From Todiramphus chloris collaris (lineage: Eukaryota > Chordata > Aves > Coraciiformes > Alcedinidae): a DNA stretch of 64,000 nt. The stretch lies in the NCBI GenBank assembly GCA_025345505.1, contig JANVCC010000022.1:27880375-27944374 (forward strand). Direction: 5' to 3'. The notes beneath the pieces were generated by a model, which was given only the letters and a program-made list of their open reading frames with translations, did not search any database and was not told the origin of the DNA. Below, piece by piece: positions 63,560 to 64,000 of this stretch. How positions within the stretch are numbered: position 1 is the stretch's first letter; every line of letters begins with the position of its first letter. Both the position numbers and the translations under genes were made by a program.

Positions 63560-64000
63560 TGGCACCATTTTCCCCTCTGCCTTAATATAGTATGCAATCT
63601 GTTTGTTTCCAAAATGAGTGGATGATTTTCAGAGCCTGGATGATACCTGAGAAGCTCAGTCAGGTTATTGTGGGTAGCCAGCCCAGCAACTGAGCTGCAA
63701 TAGCCATTCTTGAAAGTGTTGTTAGATGTGCCAAATAAAATGTGAGCAATCTTCTTTCAGGTTTCAGTGAGGGTTAATTAAGGTGAATGAATTTTTATCT
63801 ATACTATGTATACAGTTAGTCCTGGGTTACCAGAGCATGTCGTGTTAACTTCATTACAATTCTGGCATCATAGATCTTTGTTAAAAGACAACAGTCTTTC
63901 CATCTTTTGCAACATGAGAATATATTTATCAAATAAATTTTGACTGTTCAGGCATATGAATGAAAGACTGCAAATGGAGCAGGGTGTGTTTTATTAGTGG
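63560..64000. other. Unique non-coding stretch at window end
   Basis: I see no gene or repeat in the last 440 bases. Confidence 0.6.

Noticed and set aside
1-64000. Prokaryotic systems (CRISPR, operons, insertion sequences) or an endogenous provirus
   Set aside because: No regular repeat-spacer array, no dense coding, no long terminal repeats or gag/pol/env-like frames were seen; the only reverse transcriptases are CR1 type.

Overview
The window looks like non-coding DNA from a bird: a gene desert or the inside of very large introns. The main evidence is two clear CR1 non-LTR retrotransposon (LINE) copies ending in the CR1-specific 3' octamer (ATTCTRTG), plus several much older CR1/L3-like and MIR-like remnants, in otherwise AT-rich, repeat-poor sequence. 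CR1 dominates bird genomes and also occurs in crocodilians and turtles, so 'bird' is the best reading but not proven. There is no bacterial-type gene organisation, no CRISPR array, no operon, no recognisable RNA gene and no complete protein-coding gene.

Layout. 1-3424: unique AT-rich DNA. 3425 to about 5455: a 5'-truncated CR1 on the minus strand (linker, reverse transcriptase and 3' end of ORF2), broken by frameshifts. 5456-26609: unique DNA, with a purine-rich block near 20.4-21.0 kb that leaves the opposite strand open in two frames. 26610-28345: two old CR1/L3-like 3' remnants, both minus. 28346-37694: unique DNA with a CR1 tail scrap (29.49 kb), a four-tract G-quadruplex motif (32.28 kb), a 25-bp palindrome (34.63 kb) and an old CR1/L3-like remnant (36.29-36.71 kb). 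37695-40465: a 2.8-kb CR1 on the plus strand carrying decayed endonuclease and reverse transcriptase domains and a complete 3' end. 40466-64000: mostly unique DNA with a possible isolated coding exon (42223-42385), a CR1 tail remnant (43.04 kb), an old CR1 RT remnant (50.15-50.53 kb), two MIR-like SINE remnants (54.35 and 57.42 kb) and a CTCF-like motif (63.54 kb).

Nothing here forms a working pathway. Both main CR1 copies are dead: each has lost one of the two reverse transcriptase catalytic aspartates by an Asp-to-Gly change, and both carry frameshifts. Most of the longer reading frames are either retrotransposon debris or what is expected by chance. The features most worth checking are the possible exon at 42.2 kb, the palindrome, the G-quadruplex motif, the CTCF-like site and the layered CR1 remnants. 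I found no convincing previously undescribed system.
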